Of a DNA stretch of 64,000 nucleotides, positions 1-11,484 are shown piece after piece. The translations under genes and the position numbers were made by a program. Positions within the stretch are counted from its first letter, which is position 1; each line of letters opens with the position of its first letter. The notes beneath the pieces were generated by a model. That model saw only the letters and a list, made by a program, of their open reading frames with translations, did no database searches and was not told the DNA's origin. Source of the stretch: Strigamia acuminata (Eukaryota > Arthropoda > Chilopoda > Geophilomorpha > Linotaeniidae); the NCBI GenBank assembly GCA_949358305.1, contig CASHSZ010000070.1:140001-204000 (forward strand), read 5' to 3'.

Positions 1-545
1 AGCTCGTATTTTGATCGTAATCGTAAACGAATCGTTTACAAGTCGTATACAAGTCGTATACGACGTGTATACACCTCGTATACGAACGAAGTTTGTGAAA
101 ACACAATTTCCAAATAAGACGTATGTGACTACTATGTGTTTTCATGTCGTAGTAAGTGTCCGGTGGATTTTCCAAACTTCGTTCGTATACGACGTGTATA
201 CACCTCGTATACGAACGAAGTTTGTGAAAACACAATTTCCAAATAAGACGTATGTGACTACTATGTGTTTTCATGTCGTAGTAAGTGTCCGGTGGATTTT
301 CCAAACTTCGTTCGTATACGAGGTGTATACACGTCGTATACGACTTGTATACGACTTGTAAACGATTCGTTTACGATTACGATCAAAATACGAGCTCGTA
401 TACAACGCGTATACGAGCGAGTGGAAATCATCGACCATCTCGAATACGACTCGAATTCGATTCGTATTCGATTCGAATACGATTCGAATTCGATTCGAAT
501 ACGAATACGATCAAAATACGAACTCGTAACAACTCGAATACGAAT
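1..545 (-). repeat. 540-bp satellite fragment, left flank of macro-repeat copy 1
   Basis: The sequence is built from CG-containing words such as TCGTATACGA and TCGAATACGA. It holds two core segments (about 91-170 and 220-300) in the orientation starting GTTTGTGAAAACAC. The same stretch recurs at 18,446-18,990 with an exact 18,445-bp offset. It is the end of an inter-element satellite array that continues left of the window. There is no protein signal: open frames exist on both strands because these words lack stop codons. Confidence 0.9.
62..320 (-). repeat. 129-bp direct duplication of the satellite core
   Basis: The core plus its flanking CGTATACGA words occurs twice, 129 bp apart (GTTTGTGAAA at 91 and 220). 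In the normal array the cores are 540 bp apart, so this is a locally contracted monomer. An identical arrangement is present at about 18,507-18,765. It lies just outside the left end of each full macro-repeat block. Confidence 0.85.
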
Positions 546-574
546 CAAAGTCCGGGAAACAAAAATCGACCATC

Positions 575-1130
575 TCGTATACGATTCGAAAGCGAATCGA
601 ATACGATTTCGCGTTGAAGAAGGGCAAAATTCGTACTCGACTCGAAAACGAGTCGAATACGATTTCGCGTTGAAGAAGGGCAAAACTCGTATTCGATTCG
701 AAAGCGAGTCGAATACGATTTCGCGTTGAAGAAGGGCAAAATTCGCATTCGACTCGAAAACGAGTCGAATACGATTTCGCTTTGAAGAAGGGCAAAATTC
801 GTACTCGACTCGAAAACGAGTCGAATACGATTTCGCGTTGAAGAAGGGCAAAATTCGCATTCGACTCGAAAGCGAGTCGAATACGATTTCGCGTTGAAGA
901 AGGGAAAAATTCGCATTCGACTCGAAAGCGAGTCGAATACGATTTCGCGTTGAAGAAGGGCAAAATTCGCATCCGACTCGAAAGCGAGTCGAATACGATT
1001 TCGCGTTGAAGAAGGGCAAAATTCGCATTCGATTCGAAAGCGAATCGCATACGATTTCGCGTTGAAAAAGGACAAAACTCGTATTCGATTCGAAAGCGAA
1101 TCGCATACGATTTCGCGTTGAAAAAGGACA
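575..1130 (-). repeat. 56-bp near-palindromic satellite, left terminal array (copy 1)
   Basis: About ten tandem units of 56 bp. Each carries an inverted repeat of 10-13 bp arms (ATTCGACTCG and CGAGTCGAAT) around AAAG or AAAA, followed by a spacer containing GCGTTGAAGAAGGGC. Units nearest the subterminal arm carry AAAAAGGAC instead of AAGAAGGGC, so the array has an age or position gradient. The same units are in the opposite orientation at 12,757-13,440, forming the outermost part of a long inverted terminal repeat. Confidence 0.92.
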
Positions 1131-2390
1131 AATTTCGCTTGGGAAAAGGACTCGAATGCGCCTCCACGTTGCAATGCGCATTTGTGTAAACGATGATGGA
1201 ATCCCCTGCTTAAATACTGGCTATCGCGTCACGTAACAGCAACGTGCCACGTCACGTAATTGCAACGTGCCGCGCTATGCCACACAATGTGCCGCCGCGA
1301 TAGGCCATTGAACCCGAATGTGTGTGATGCGAAACGCGCGAGTACACGCGCGGAGAACGCGCGGCAATGCTAGCAACAGGAGCGCAACTGCCCAAGAAAT
1401 TGCTCAACAATAAAAGGCACGTGGAAGCACGTGACTGAAACAATAGGCACTTCAAATAAAGTTATTGTTAAAAAACGGGCTTGAAAACCAACAATTACAC
1501 AATAATTAAGGGGCAAGAAATGAACTTTGCTGCAATGCAAAGTTCTCAAAATACAGAGAAATGAAAGTTACACTTGTATAAAGAATTGACAATGTTTGAA
1601 ACCAATAAAAACTACAAAAACACACTTGTAAAAAACCCAAAACAACCCCCAGAATGAATTATTTGACTCAAATTAACCCTAAAACGGTCTTGGAGGTCGT
1701 GCAGACGACAGAGTCGGATTGGAAAGTTGCTAAAACCTGACGCCAAAACTAGCAATGGGACAGCTAGTTAGAAAACAGCTTTTTCATCAATCATGAACGC
1801 TGAAAACCTCACCCAGGGGTAGAAAATGATGGAGAGAACGTTTTCGCCATCTAAAACGGTCTAAAACGGGTCTAAAATGCCTAAACCGGCGCCTGGAACG
1901 TGGCGCAGTTGTTGGGTCAAATATTGTCAAAAATCAGTGGAAATTTGTCAAATACTGGCAAAAATCTGCTGAAATTTGTCAAAAATTGCCAAATTTTGGC
2001 GCAAGTTACGTGAGGTTTGCGCGCATCCAACTATGACGAAAAATCCACGCGTGTGCACGCGCGATTTACTGGCGCGTTGGAAGCGTTAAAATAAATTTTT
2101 CCAATATCTAACACAATTTGCACCAAATTATGGCAATTTTTGACAAATTTACATGGATTTTTGCCAGTATTTGACAAATTTCCACGGATTTTTGACAATA
2201 TTTGACACATTCAAGACAAATTTCAGACAGATTTCAATTAATTTTAGAAAATGTTTGAGAAATATCAGCAAATGTTTGAGGATTGAGGAAATCTGCTGAA
2301 ATTTGTCAAATATAGACAAAAATCTGCTGAAATTTGTAAAAAATTGCCCAAATTCGGTGCAAGTTTTGCAAGTTTGCAAACAGCAACAAG
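1130..2390 (-). repeat. Left subterminal inverted arm (copy 1)
   Basis: This segment reads as the reverse complement of about 11,485-12,757. The outer part is close to identical, for example the stretch with TTAAATACTGGCTATCGCG. Divergence grows inward through a degenerate region of about 31-bp units containing TTTGACAAATTTC. It carries a paired CACGTG motif near 1,420 and a TATTTAAG box read outward (1,209-1,216, minus). No credible coding sequence. Confidence 0.88.
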
Positions 2391-2592
2391 AATGATGTAT
2401 TTAATAATTGTTTTTGCATTAGATATGTGTTTAATTCGTTTTACCTCGGTTTGTACGGTTCTTGCGCGTAGTGCGCACGTTCAACACGCGGCCACGCGCG
2501 TACATCGCGCGTGTTGCGAGCAGGACGCAACAAAAGTTTGAGAGACTCGCATTTTACCAAGTCCCCAACTTATTTTACAGTTTTAGTTTAGC

Positions 2593-3294
2593 TTACCAAC
2601 TCGCTTGGTAATTTCTGGATCCTGTTTAAGTGTTTCGTCGGGTTTTGAGCCCATAAACCCGTCTTTTTCCTTGGTAAGCGATTGCGTCGTCTGCTCAGAG
2701 CAACTGGCTTTAAGCGGAGATCGCTTACACGAGTCTGGAATGAGCGCTTATCACCGCATTCGGCTCCAGTCTTCGTTTCTCGTTGAAAGTTAGCTTGTTG
2801 ATTCGGGTTTTGGGCGACATTGACTAAAAAGACCTCGGGGAATCGTTCCCACCACTCGGTTTAGTCGTTTTCGAGACCCACGACCTCGAAAACGAAGTTA
2901 GAAGTGGCTCAAGGCCACTAGCGTGTCTGGCAGATAGCCATTTTGGTGATTTACGGGCGTCGGGCCCTTGTTCTTTGTTTCCCGTCTTTGCTCCTTTGTT
3001 TTTATTTGGTATTCAAGGTTCCTAAGCCTACAGTAGATTGGGATTAAATTCCCATGAAGATTTATTAAGTATTCATTGGTAAAAACGAATATTTCCGCCG
3101 GCGCGTTTCTCTCATAGGTTTCGGTTCGCTCGAATCTCATTTTCGAGCGACCCAGCGAATGCGCCAAGTTACAGGCGCCAGCTTAGCAGTTTTAGACTCG
3201 TTTTCGACCGTTCTAGTGTCAAAAAACGCGTAGAGCACGTTTTGCGACCTTTGGAAGGGCTTTTCCGACACCTAAGTGGTCGGAAAAGTGCTCT
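2593..3294. other. Cluster of perfect stem-loops, possible structured RNA
   Basis: Consecutive perfect inverted repeats are visible: 2593-2599/2605-2611 (7 bp), 2674-2682/2720-2728 (9 bp), 2822-2828/2860-2866 with an inner GGGAA/TTCCC stem, 2865-2875/2885-2895 (11 bp), 3126-3134/3142-3150 (9 bp), and 3261-3269/3279-3287 (9 bp) nested inside 3232-3238/3288-3294 (7 bp). The density exceeds what I see in adjacent single-copy DNA. Whether it is transcribed cannot be told from sequence. Either strand could be the functional one. Confidence 0.45.
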
Positions 3295-4189
3295 TCTGAG
3301 TTAAGACTCCTTTTGGCATTTTAGCGTCAGCATAAGAAATTCCTCAAACTTTTATTGAAATCTCTCAAAAATTTCTAAAATTAATTGAAATTTGTCTGAA
3401 AATTGTCAAATATTGGCAAAAATCTGCAGAAATTTGTCAAATACGCGATCGCATTGCGACAGAAAGTCGTTTACGACTCCAATACGCACCCGTGCGTGTT
3501 TGTATCGCAACACGAAACTCAAACGCGCCACCGCGTTGCAAGACAACCAAATTTACAAACGCAAACGCGCATTTGAGACAAAAACGAGTTTATTTTATTC
3601 ACTCTCGCTTGATCCCCCTTCATCGCGCCTCGTTGCTCCTGTGAAAAAAATATATGAGAATGCACAGAAATGAACCTTCCAATACTTAAATGAAAATTGG
3701 CAACCTTGACACAAAACAGTCTATCGACACTCCCAACACCACCCCGGACATTTTTCGGAAGAGTATGGTCCACCCGGAATTCCCAGAATAGTCACCCCCG
3801 AAATGCGGATTTCGCGGAAGCCAATCCGCGAAAAGGATATGTTTTTAGCGGCGCGCCGACGCGTGCGACACACGCTTCTGGAGTGCTTAACCTTATGGCG
3901 CGCATGCGGATTTTGCGGAGTGCGAAAGGGACCCCATTTTTAACATTACGGCTGCCTATATGCTGATCCCCTGTTCGCAATTTTGCGGCGGATTTTGCGG
4001 ATTTTGATCAATCCGCAGAAATTGCACTTTACAAGTTTATTTTATGATTTTGTACCATTTTGTAACTTAAAAACACAAATGAACAATGTAATCACTCTAT
4101 AATGCTGTTGGTTTAATCAGCACATTGTACTGCACAAAAACGCGCGCGCTCGCGATAGTACATCACCAAATGTACTTGCACTCACTCAA

Positions 4190-4345
4190 GTGGCATTTTT
4201 AGCCATTTTTCGTAGTAAAAATGGCCGTTTTTCGTCAAAATGGTCATTTTCAGCCATTTTTCATAGTGAAAATGGCTTTCTTCGTCGTTTTTTCTATAAA
4301 AAATGGCTGTTTTTCATCAAAAATGGCCGTTTTCATCATTGAAAC
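4190..4345. repeat. AT-rich hairpin field of AAAATGGC/GCCATTTT words
   Basis: Alternating AAAATGGC and GCCATTTT words spaced by TTCGTAGT, TTCGTC or TTCATAGTG form several overlapping imperfect hairpins over about 150 bp. It resembles a degenerate tandem repeat of about 40 bp. The same field recurs in copy 2 at about 22,635-22,790. Confidence 0.65.
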
Positions 4346-4539
4346 GTTATAAAAATGTAACTTTTCAATGGCGTTTTGACGGAACCGATAAATTTTGAAA
4401 TTTCACACATTGAAACCCTAATACAGGTGAATTAGTGACGCCTAATTTGTTTTAACAAATAAAGCAAACTACATCTCGCAATTTTGCATCGTACCGCATC
4501 ACCTCGCCTCATTTCCGGTCTGGAAAATTAATGAAAATT

Positions 4540-4561
4540 AATAAACGCCCCGGCGTTTATT
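4540..4561. repeat. 22-bp palindrome AATAAACGCC-CC-GGCGTTTATT
   Basis: Perfect 10-bp arms around a CC loop. The same arms with a GG loop occur at 5377-5398 and 5455-5476, so this is an inverted copy of the motif. Recurs at 22,985-23,006 in copy 2. Confidence 0.85.
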
Positions 4562-4979
4562 TGAGGCAATACGGCAATACGGCAATTGGAACCCGAAAAT
4601 AACGTGGGGCTGTGTGAAAACCTGGATTTGAATTTCGTCAACGCGCGCGTTGACGCATGGGGAATGTGGGGGTCCCTTCCCAGTCAATTTCACCCCTAAA
4701 ATATCCCGAAATTGACGATACATGCATTTCCAGTTAGAAAAATTGAGCTTCATGTAAATTTTGATTGTTTAGCTTTTTTTTGAAATTTCACCAATTTTCC
4801 TTATCTCCAGCCTTCCTCGCTCATTTGACACCAAAATGACCTGCATTGAGGATTTTTCCCATAATCCTTTTCGCATGTATGGAGCGCAAACAGTCGCAAT
4901 AAATGAATTCAGCGGAATTCGACCTTGAGTTTGCGACGCCATCTTGAATATGAGTAAAAGCACAGTATGGTGTCAATTA

Positions 4980-5250
4980 TTCGAACTGATCGCGGAGCAT
5001 GGGACAAAAATTGAATAAAAACGAAGAAATATGATTAAAATTCAACAGAAATCTACACAAAATGATAAGAAATGTATAAACATTGATCAGAAATCGACAA
5101 AAATCGACTGAAACCTGACAATAATCAATTCAGAATGACAAATAACGATTACAATTGGCAAAAATTGATCAAAAATACAGAAAAATCGATTAAAAACCAG
5201 CAAAAAACGAACAGAAATCGATAAAATCAATTAAAAATCAACAAATAGCC
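4980..5250. repeat. A-rich degenerate short repeat
   Basis: About 270 bp of A-rich sequence with recurrent words AAATCGA, AAAATTGA and CAGAAATC spaced roughly 10-15 bp apart. No gene signal. Confidence 0.5.
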
Positions 5251-5376
5251 ATTTTGTTTGTTTTTGAACAAATTAAGAACTTTGAAAACACACGACAATT
5301 TGAAAGAATAAAAACCGGGGTCAAATACGCGCAGCTACTCGTTTGAACGCCGGGGAGGTGTGGGTGATGTGCCTCG

Positions 5377-5476
5377 AATAAACGCCGGGGCGTTTATTTA
5401 TTACCAAGGCGGGATGTGAGGCGCGAATGAAAGCCCAAGTTGGACATTGCCTCGAATAAACGCCGGGGCGTTTATT
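5377..5476. repeat. Two direct copies of the AATAAACGCC palindrome
   Basis: Perfect 10-bp arms around GG at 5377-5398 and 5455-5476, spaced 78 bp. Both sit in a duplicated context (CTCGAATAAACGCC before, CCAAG and GTGAGGCG after). A partial GAACGCCGGGG lies just upstream at about 5345. Repeated palindromes of this kind can be protein-binding sites or cruciform formers. No binding factor can be assigned from sequence. Confidence 0.8.
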
Positions 5477-7376
5477 TATTTCCAAGACGAGAAGTGAGGC
5501 GAGATGATGCGGTGCGACGTATTCAAGGGGGTATTCAAGGCAGTACGCCATGTTTTCCACTATTATTCAAGGCCATGTTTTCCAGTATTTTATTTTTACC
5601 ATTTTGTAAGTTTATTGCAATATGTATAAAGTTTATTGCTTTTTGTATGAAGAGTAGTATTCTTTGTGTAATGTGTCTTTATAAACATCACACACAACGG
5701 TTTTTTCTGTTTTCTTCATGTTTATGTTTCGCGTATGCACGTGAAGCCCTGGCACATCTGTCGAACACCTGTACGCATTTGGACGCGCTCAGGGCGCTAC
5801 ATCGCGTGCTGAAACGCGCTGACGGCGCTACATCACGCATAGTAGCATATATATCACACACATTTCGCGCCCACGACAAAGTACGAACTCATGGCGATCA
5901 CCAAAGAACATTTACTCTTCCACACACGTTTTATTTTCTCACAGTCCTGTACACATTTAACTTGCGCGCGCACTTGCTAATGCTACGGTCGACGGCGATT
6001 CGCATGCGCTATCCGCTGCATCAAACCCCAAATACCGATAAAAAATCGCAGAAAACACTAATCCCGACCCAAAAACCGCCAAAATTACCCTCAACACACG
6101 CCAACAACCTTCCACCACTTAAATTACACCGGAAAAAAACAATTTCAAACCGAAAAATCAACAAAAAAGGCCAAAAAAATATTGCAAACAAAGAGAAAAG
6201 ATCAATTATCGAGGCAAATCCCCACCACAAAACAACGCATCGCCGGTATACACTTAAGCGTACAGTGCACAACACTACTGTTTATTTTCAATGATCCAAT
6301 AAATAAAATTTGAAACAAAGTTGAGTGGAATTGTACGTTTCTTGTATATTAAAGTTTTTATTTTGTTTGTTTACACTTAATTTTTTTTTTCCATCATAGA
6401 ATGGCGACTCGATACTTTTGTAGCTCGAATTCACTTCGTAAACGTGGTCGGTGTTCATCACGCGTCAATGCGCTCGTGCAATAGTATAGGCGCGCATACG
6501 ATTTGATGCGCGCAAAACTTGCAAAACTTGCACGGAATTTGGGCAATTTTTGACAAATTTCAGCAGATTTTTGCCTGTATTTGACAAATTTCAGAAGATT
6601 TTTGCCTATATTTGACAAATTTCAGAAGATTTCCTCAATCCTCAAACATTTGCTGAAATTTCTCATAAAATTTCTAAAATTAATTGAAATTTGTCTGAAA
6701 TTTGTCTGGAATTTGTCAAATATTGTCAAAAATCCGTGGAAATTTGTCAAATACTGGCAAAAATCCATGTAAATTTGTCAAAAATTGCCATAATTCGGTG
6801 CAAATTGTGTTAGATATTGGAAAAATTTATTTTAACGCTTCCAACGCGCCAGTAAATCGCGCGTGCACACGCATGGATTTTTCGTCATAGTTGGATGCGC
6901 GCAAACCTCACGTAACTTGCGCCAAAATTTGGCAATTTTGGACAAATTTCAGCAGATTTTTGCCAGTATTTGACAAATTTCCACTGATTTTTGACAATAT
7001 TTGACCCAACAACTGCGCCACGTTCCAGGCGCCGGTTTAGGCATTTTAGACCCGTTTTAGACCGTTTTAGATGGCGAAAACGTTCTCTCCATCATTTTCT
7101 ACCCCTGGGTGAGGTTTTCAGCGTTCATGATTGATGAAAAAGCTGTTTTCTAACTAGCTGTCCCATTGCTAGTTTTGGCGTCAGGTTTTAGCAACCTTCC
7201 GATCCGTTCTCTGTCGTCTGCACGACCTCCAAGACCGTTTTAGGGTTAATTTGAGTCAAATAATTCATTCTGGGGGTTGTTTTGGGTTTTTTACAAGTGT
7301 GTTTTTGTAGTTTTTATTGGTTTCAAACATTGTCAATTCTTTATACAAGTGTAACTTTCATTTCTCTGTATTTTGA

Positions 7377-7400
7377 GAACTTTGCATTGCAGCAAAGTTC
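7377..7400. other. 9-bp-arm hairpin GAACTTTGC/GCAAAGTTC
   Basis: Perfect arms around ATTGCA. Present in every 1.66-kb unit and in the left arms of all macro-repeat copies. Confidence 0.75.
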
Positions 7401-7486
7401 ATTTCTTGCCCCTTAATTATTGTGTAATTGTTGGTTTTCAAGCCCGTTTTTTAACAATAACTTTATTTGAAGTGCCTATTGTTTCA

Positions 7487-7506
7487 GGCACGTGCTTCCA
7501 CGTGCC
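7487..7506. promoter_or_regulatory. Paired E-box hairpin (CACGTG twice)
   Basis: GGCACGTG and CACGTGCC arms flank CTTC, giving two CACGTG motifs 6 bp apart in a perfect hairpin. It recurs at +1,658-bp steps in the tandem units and, with one changed arm, in each left arm, so about twelve copies lie in the window. CACGTG is the canonical E-box bound by bHLH factors such as Myc/Max or Clock/Cycle. Binding here is only inferred. Confidence 0.5.
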
Positions 7507-10500
7507 TTTTATTGTTGAGCAATTTCTTGGGCAGTTGCGCTCCTGTTGCTAGCATTGCCGCGCGTTCTCCGCGCGCGTACTCGCGTTTCGCATCACACAC
7601 ATTCGGATTCGATGGCCTATCGCGGCGGCACATTGTGTGGCATAGCGCGGCACGTTGCAATTGCTAATGCTACGGTCGACGGCGATTCGCATGCGCTATC
7701 CGCTGCATCAAACCCCAAATCCCGACCCAAAAACCGCCAAAATTACCCTCAACACACGCCAACAACCTTCCACCACTTAAATTACACCGGAAAAAAACAA
7801 TTTCAAACCGAAAAATCAACAAAAAAGGCCAAAAAAATATTGCAAACAAAGAGAAAAGATCAATTATCGAGGCAAATCCCCACCACAAAACAACGCATCG
7901 CCGGTATACACTTAAGCGTACAGTGCACAACACTACTGTTTATTTTCAATGATCCAATAAATAAAATTTGAAACAAAGTTGAGTGGAATTGTACGTTTCT
8001 TGTATATTAAAGTTTTTATTTTGTTTGTTTACACTTAATTTTTTTTTTCCATCATAGAATGGCGACTCGATACTTTTGTAGCTCGAATTCACTTCGTAAA
8101 CGTGGTCGGTGTTCATCACGCGTCAATGCGCTCGTGCAATAGTATAGGCGCGCGTACGATTTGATGCGCGCAAAACTTGCAAAACTTGCACGGAATTTGG
8201 GCAATTTTTGACAAATTTCAGCAGATTTTTGCCTGTATTTGACAAATTTCAGAAGATTTTTGCCTATATTTGACAAATTTCAGAAGATTTCCTCAATCCT
8301 CAAACATTTGCTGAAATTTCTCATAAAATTTCTAAAATTAATTGAAATTTGTCTGAAATTTGTCTGGAATTTGTCAAATATTGTCAAAAATCCGTGGAAA
8401 TTTGTCAAATACTGGCAAAAATCCATGTAAATTTGTCAAAAATTGCCATAATTCGGTGCAAATTGTGTTAGATATTGGAAAAATTTATTTTAACGCTTCC
8501 AACGCGCCAGTAAATCGCGCGTGCACACGCATGGATTTTTCGTCATAGTTGGATGCGCGCAAACCTCACGTAACTTGCGCCAAAATTTGGCAATTTTGGA
8601 CAAATTTCAGCAGATTTTTGCCAGTATTTGACAAATTTCCACTGATTTTTGACAATATTTGACCCAACAACTGCGCCACGTTCCAGGCGCCGGTTTAGGC
8701 ATTTTAGACCCGTTTTAGACCGTTTTAGATGGCGAAAACGTTCTCTCCATCATTTTCTACCCCTGGGTGAGGTTTTCAGCGTTCATGATTGATGAAAAAG
8801 CTGTTTTCTAACTAGCTGTCCCATTGCTAGTTTTGGCGTCAGGTTTTAGCAACCTTCCGATCCGTTCTCTGTCGTCTGCACGACCTCCAAGACCGTTTTA
8901 GGGTTAATTTGAGTCAAATAATTCATTCTGGGGGTTGTTTTGGGTTTTTTACAAGTGTGTTTTTGTAGTTTTTATTGGTTTCAAACATTGTCAATTCTTT
9001 ATACAAGTGTAACTTTCATTTCTCTGTATTTTGAGAACTTTGCATTGCAGCAAAGTTCATTTCTTGCCCCTTAATTATTGTGTAATTGTTGGTTTTCAAG
9101 CCCGTTTTTTAACAATAACTTTATTTGAAGTGCCTATTGTTTCAGGCACGTGCTTCCACGTGCCTTTTATTGTTGAGCAATTTCTTGGGCAGTTGCGCTC
9201 CTGTTGCTAGCATTGCCGCGCGTTCTCCGCGCGCGTACTCGCGTTTCGCATCACACACATTCGGATTCGATGGCCTATCGCGGCGGCACATTGTGTGGCA
9301 TAGCGCGGCACGTTGCAATTGCTAATGCTACGGTCGACGGCGATTCGCATGCGCTATCCGCTGCATCAAACCCCAAATCCCGACCCAAAAACCGCCAAAA
9401 TTACCCTCAACACACGCCAACAACCTTCCACCACTTAAATTACACCGGAAAAAAACAATTTCAAACCGAAAAATCAACAAAAAAGGCCAAAAAAATATTG
9501 CAAACAAAGAGAAAAGATCAATTATCGAGGCAAATCCCCACCACAAAACAACGCATCGCCGGTATACACTTAAGCGTACAGTGCACAACACTACTGTTTA
9601 TTTTCAATGATCCAATAAATAAAATTTGAAACAAAGTTGAGTGGAATTGTACGTTTCTTGTATATTAAAGTTTTTATTTTGTTTGTTTACACTTAATTTT
9701 TTTTTTCCATCATAGAATGGCGACTCGATACTTTTGTAGCTCGAATTCACTTCGTAAACGTGGTCGGTGTTCATCACGCGTCAATGCGCTCGTGCAATAG
9801 TATAGGCGCGCGTACGATTTGATGCGCGCAAAACTTGCAAAACTTGCACGGAATTTGGGCAATTTTTGACAAATTTCAGCAGATTTTTGCCTGTATTTGA
9901 CAAATTTCAGAAGATTTTTGCCTATATTTGACAAATTTCAGAAGATTTCCTCAATCCTCAAACATTTGCTGAAATTTCTCATAAAATTTCTAAAATTAAT
10001 TGAAATTTGTCTGAAATTTGTCTGGAATTTGTCAAATATTGTCAAAAATCCGTGGAAATTTGTCAAATACTGGCAAAAATCCATGTAAATTTGTCAAAAA
10101 TTGCCATAATTCGGTGCAAATTGTGTTAGATATTGGAAAAATTTATTTTAACGCTTCCAACGCGCCAGTAAATCGCGCGTGCACACGCATGGATTTTTCG
10201 TCATAGTTGGATGCGCGCAAACCTCACGTAACTTGCGCCAAAATTTGGCAATTTTGGACAAATTTCAGCAGATTTTTGCCAGTATTTGACAAATTTCCAC
10301 TGATTTTTGACAATATTTGACCCAACAACTGCGCCACGTTCCAGGCGCCGGTTTAGGCATTTTAGACCCGTTTTAGACCGTTTTAGATGGCGAAAACGTT
10401 CTCTCCATCATTTTCTACCCCTGGGTGAGGTTTTCAGCGTTCATGATTGATGAAAAAGCTGTTTTCTAACTAGCTGTCCCATTGCTAGTTTTGGCGTCAG

Positions 10501-11484
10501 GTTTTAGCAACCTTCCGATCCGTTCTCTGTCGTCTGCACGACCTCCAAGACCGTTTTAGGGTTAATTTGAGTCAAATAATTCATTCTGGGGGTTGTTTTG
10601 GGTTTTTTACAAGTGTGTTTTTGTAGTTTTTATTGGTTTCAAACATTGTCAATTCTTTATACAAGTGTAACTTTCATTTCTCTGTATTTTGAGAACTTTG
10701 CATTGCAGCAAAGTTCATTTCTTGCCCCTTAATTATTGTGTAATTGTTGGTTTTCAAGCCCGTTTTTTAACAATAACTTTATTTGAAGTGCCTATTGTTT
10801 CAGGCACGTGCTTCCACGTGCCTTTTATTGTTGAGCAATTTCTTGGGCAGTTGCGCTCCTGTTGCTAGCATTGCCGCGCGTTCTCCGCGCGCGTACTCGC
10901 GTTTCGCATCACACACATTCGGATTCGATGGCCTATCGCGGCGGCACATTGTGTGGCATAGCGCGGCACGTTGCAATTGCTAATGCTACGGTCGACGGCG
11001 ATTCGCATGCGCTATCCGCTGCATCAAACCCCAAATCCCGACCCAAAAACCGCCAAAATTACCCTCAACACACGCCAACAACCTTCCACCACTTAAATTA
11101 CACCGGAAAAAAACAATTTCAAACCGAAAAATCAACAAAAAAGGCCAAAAAAATATTGCAAACAAAGAGAAAAGATCAATTATCGAGGCAAATCCCCACC
11201 ACAAAACAACGCATCGCCGGTATACACTTAAGCGTACAGTGCACAACACTACTGTTTATTTTCAATGATCCAATAAATAAAATTTGAAACAAAGTTGAGT
11301 GGAATTGTACGTTTCTTGTATATTAAAGTTTTTATTTTGTTTGTTTACACTTAATTTTTTTTTTCCATCATAGAATGGCGACTCGATACTTTTGTAGCTC
11401 GAATTCACTTCGTAAACGTGGTCGGTGTTCATCACGCGTCAATGCGCTCGTGCAATAGTATAGACGCGCGTACGATTTGATGCG

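Larger units (their letters stand above)
2390..5973. repeat. Central domain of the macro-repeat, no gene recognised
   Basis: This 3.6-kb domain occurs complete in both full blocks (again at 20,835-24,418) and in part in copies 3 and 4, which end at the point equivalent to 3,839-3,840. I find no transposase, helicase, reverse transcriptase or integrase motif in any frame. The longest frames are short and lack recognisable motifs. It contains a stem-loop cluster, an AT-rich hairpin field, an A-rich stretch and three 22-bp palindromes, listed separately. Confidence 0.8.

Noticed and set aside
575-1130. CRISPR-like array (regular repeats of about 56 bp)
   Set aside because: There are no unique spacers; whole units are repeated, the host is eukaryotic and no cas genes are present.
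261-1181. Long overlapping frames with RIRFESESN or FFNAKSY repeats in the satellites (also at 12,715-13,543, 18,706-19,626, 31,160-31,988 and 34,478-35,280)
   Set aside because: They exist in several frames on both strands, follow the 56- or 540-bp DNA period and start with non-ATG codons in many cases. They are by-products of stop-free repeat words.
2674-2728. tRNA or other known structural RNA in the stem-loop cluster
   Set aside because: The hairpin arms do not make a cloverleaf and I see no A- and B-box pair or T-loop consensus.
3800-3840. Helitron-like 3' end (hairpin before the shared boundary of copies 3 and 4)
   Set aside because: There is no CTRR terminus, no TC start at the other side and no RepHel protein. 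The hairpin is reported only as part of the boundary observation.
5440-6294. 284-codon frame crossing from the palindrome region into the first 1.66-kb unit
   Set aside because: It opens with TTG, crosses two different repeat families, has no domain, and its equivalent in the next units is broken into other frames.
7661-9318. Spliced small gene: CCATCATAG acceptor-like site and a 27-codon frame starting MATRYFC in each 1.66-kb unit
   Set aside because: No donor or upstream exon is evident, and the frame is too short and too basic to separate from chance.
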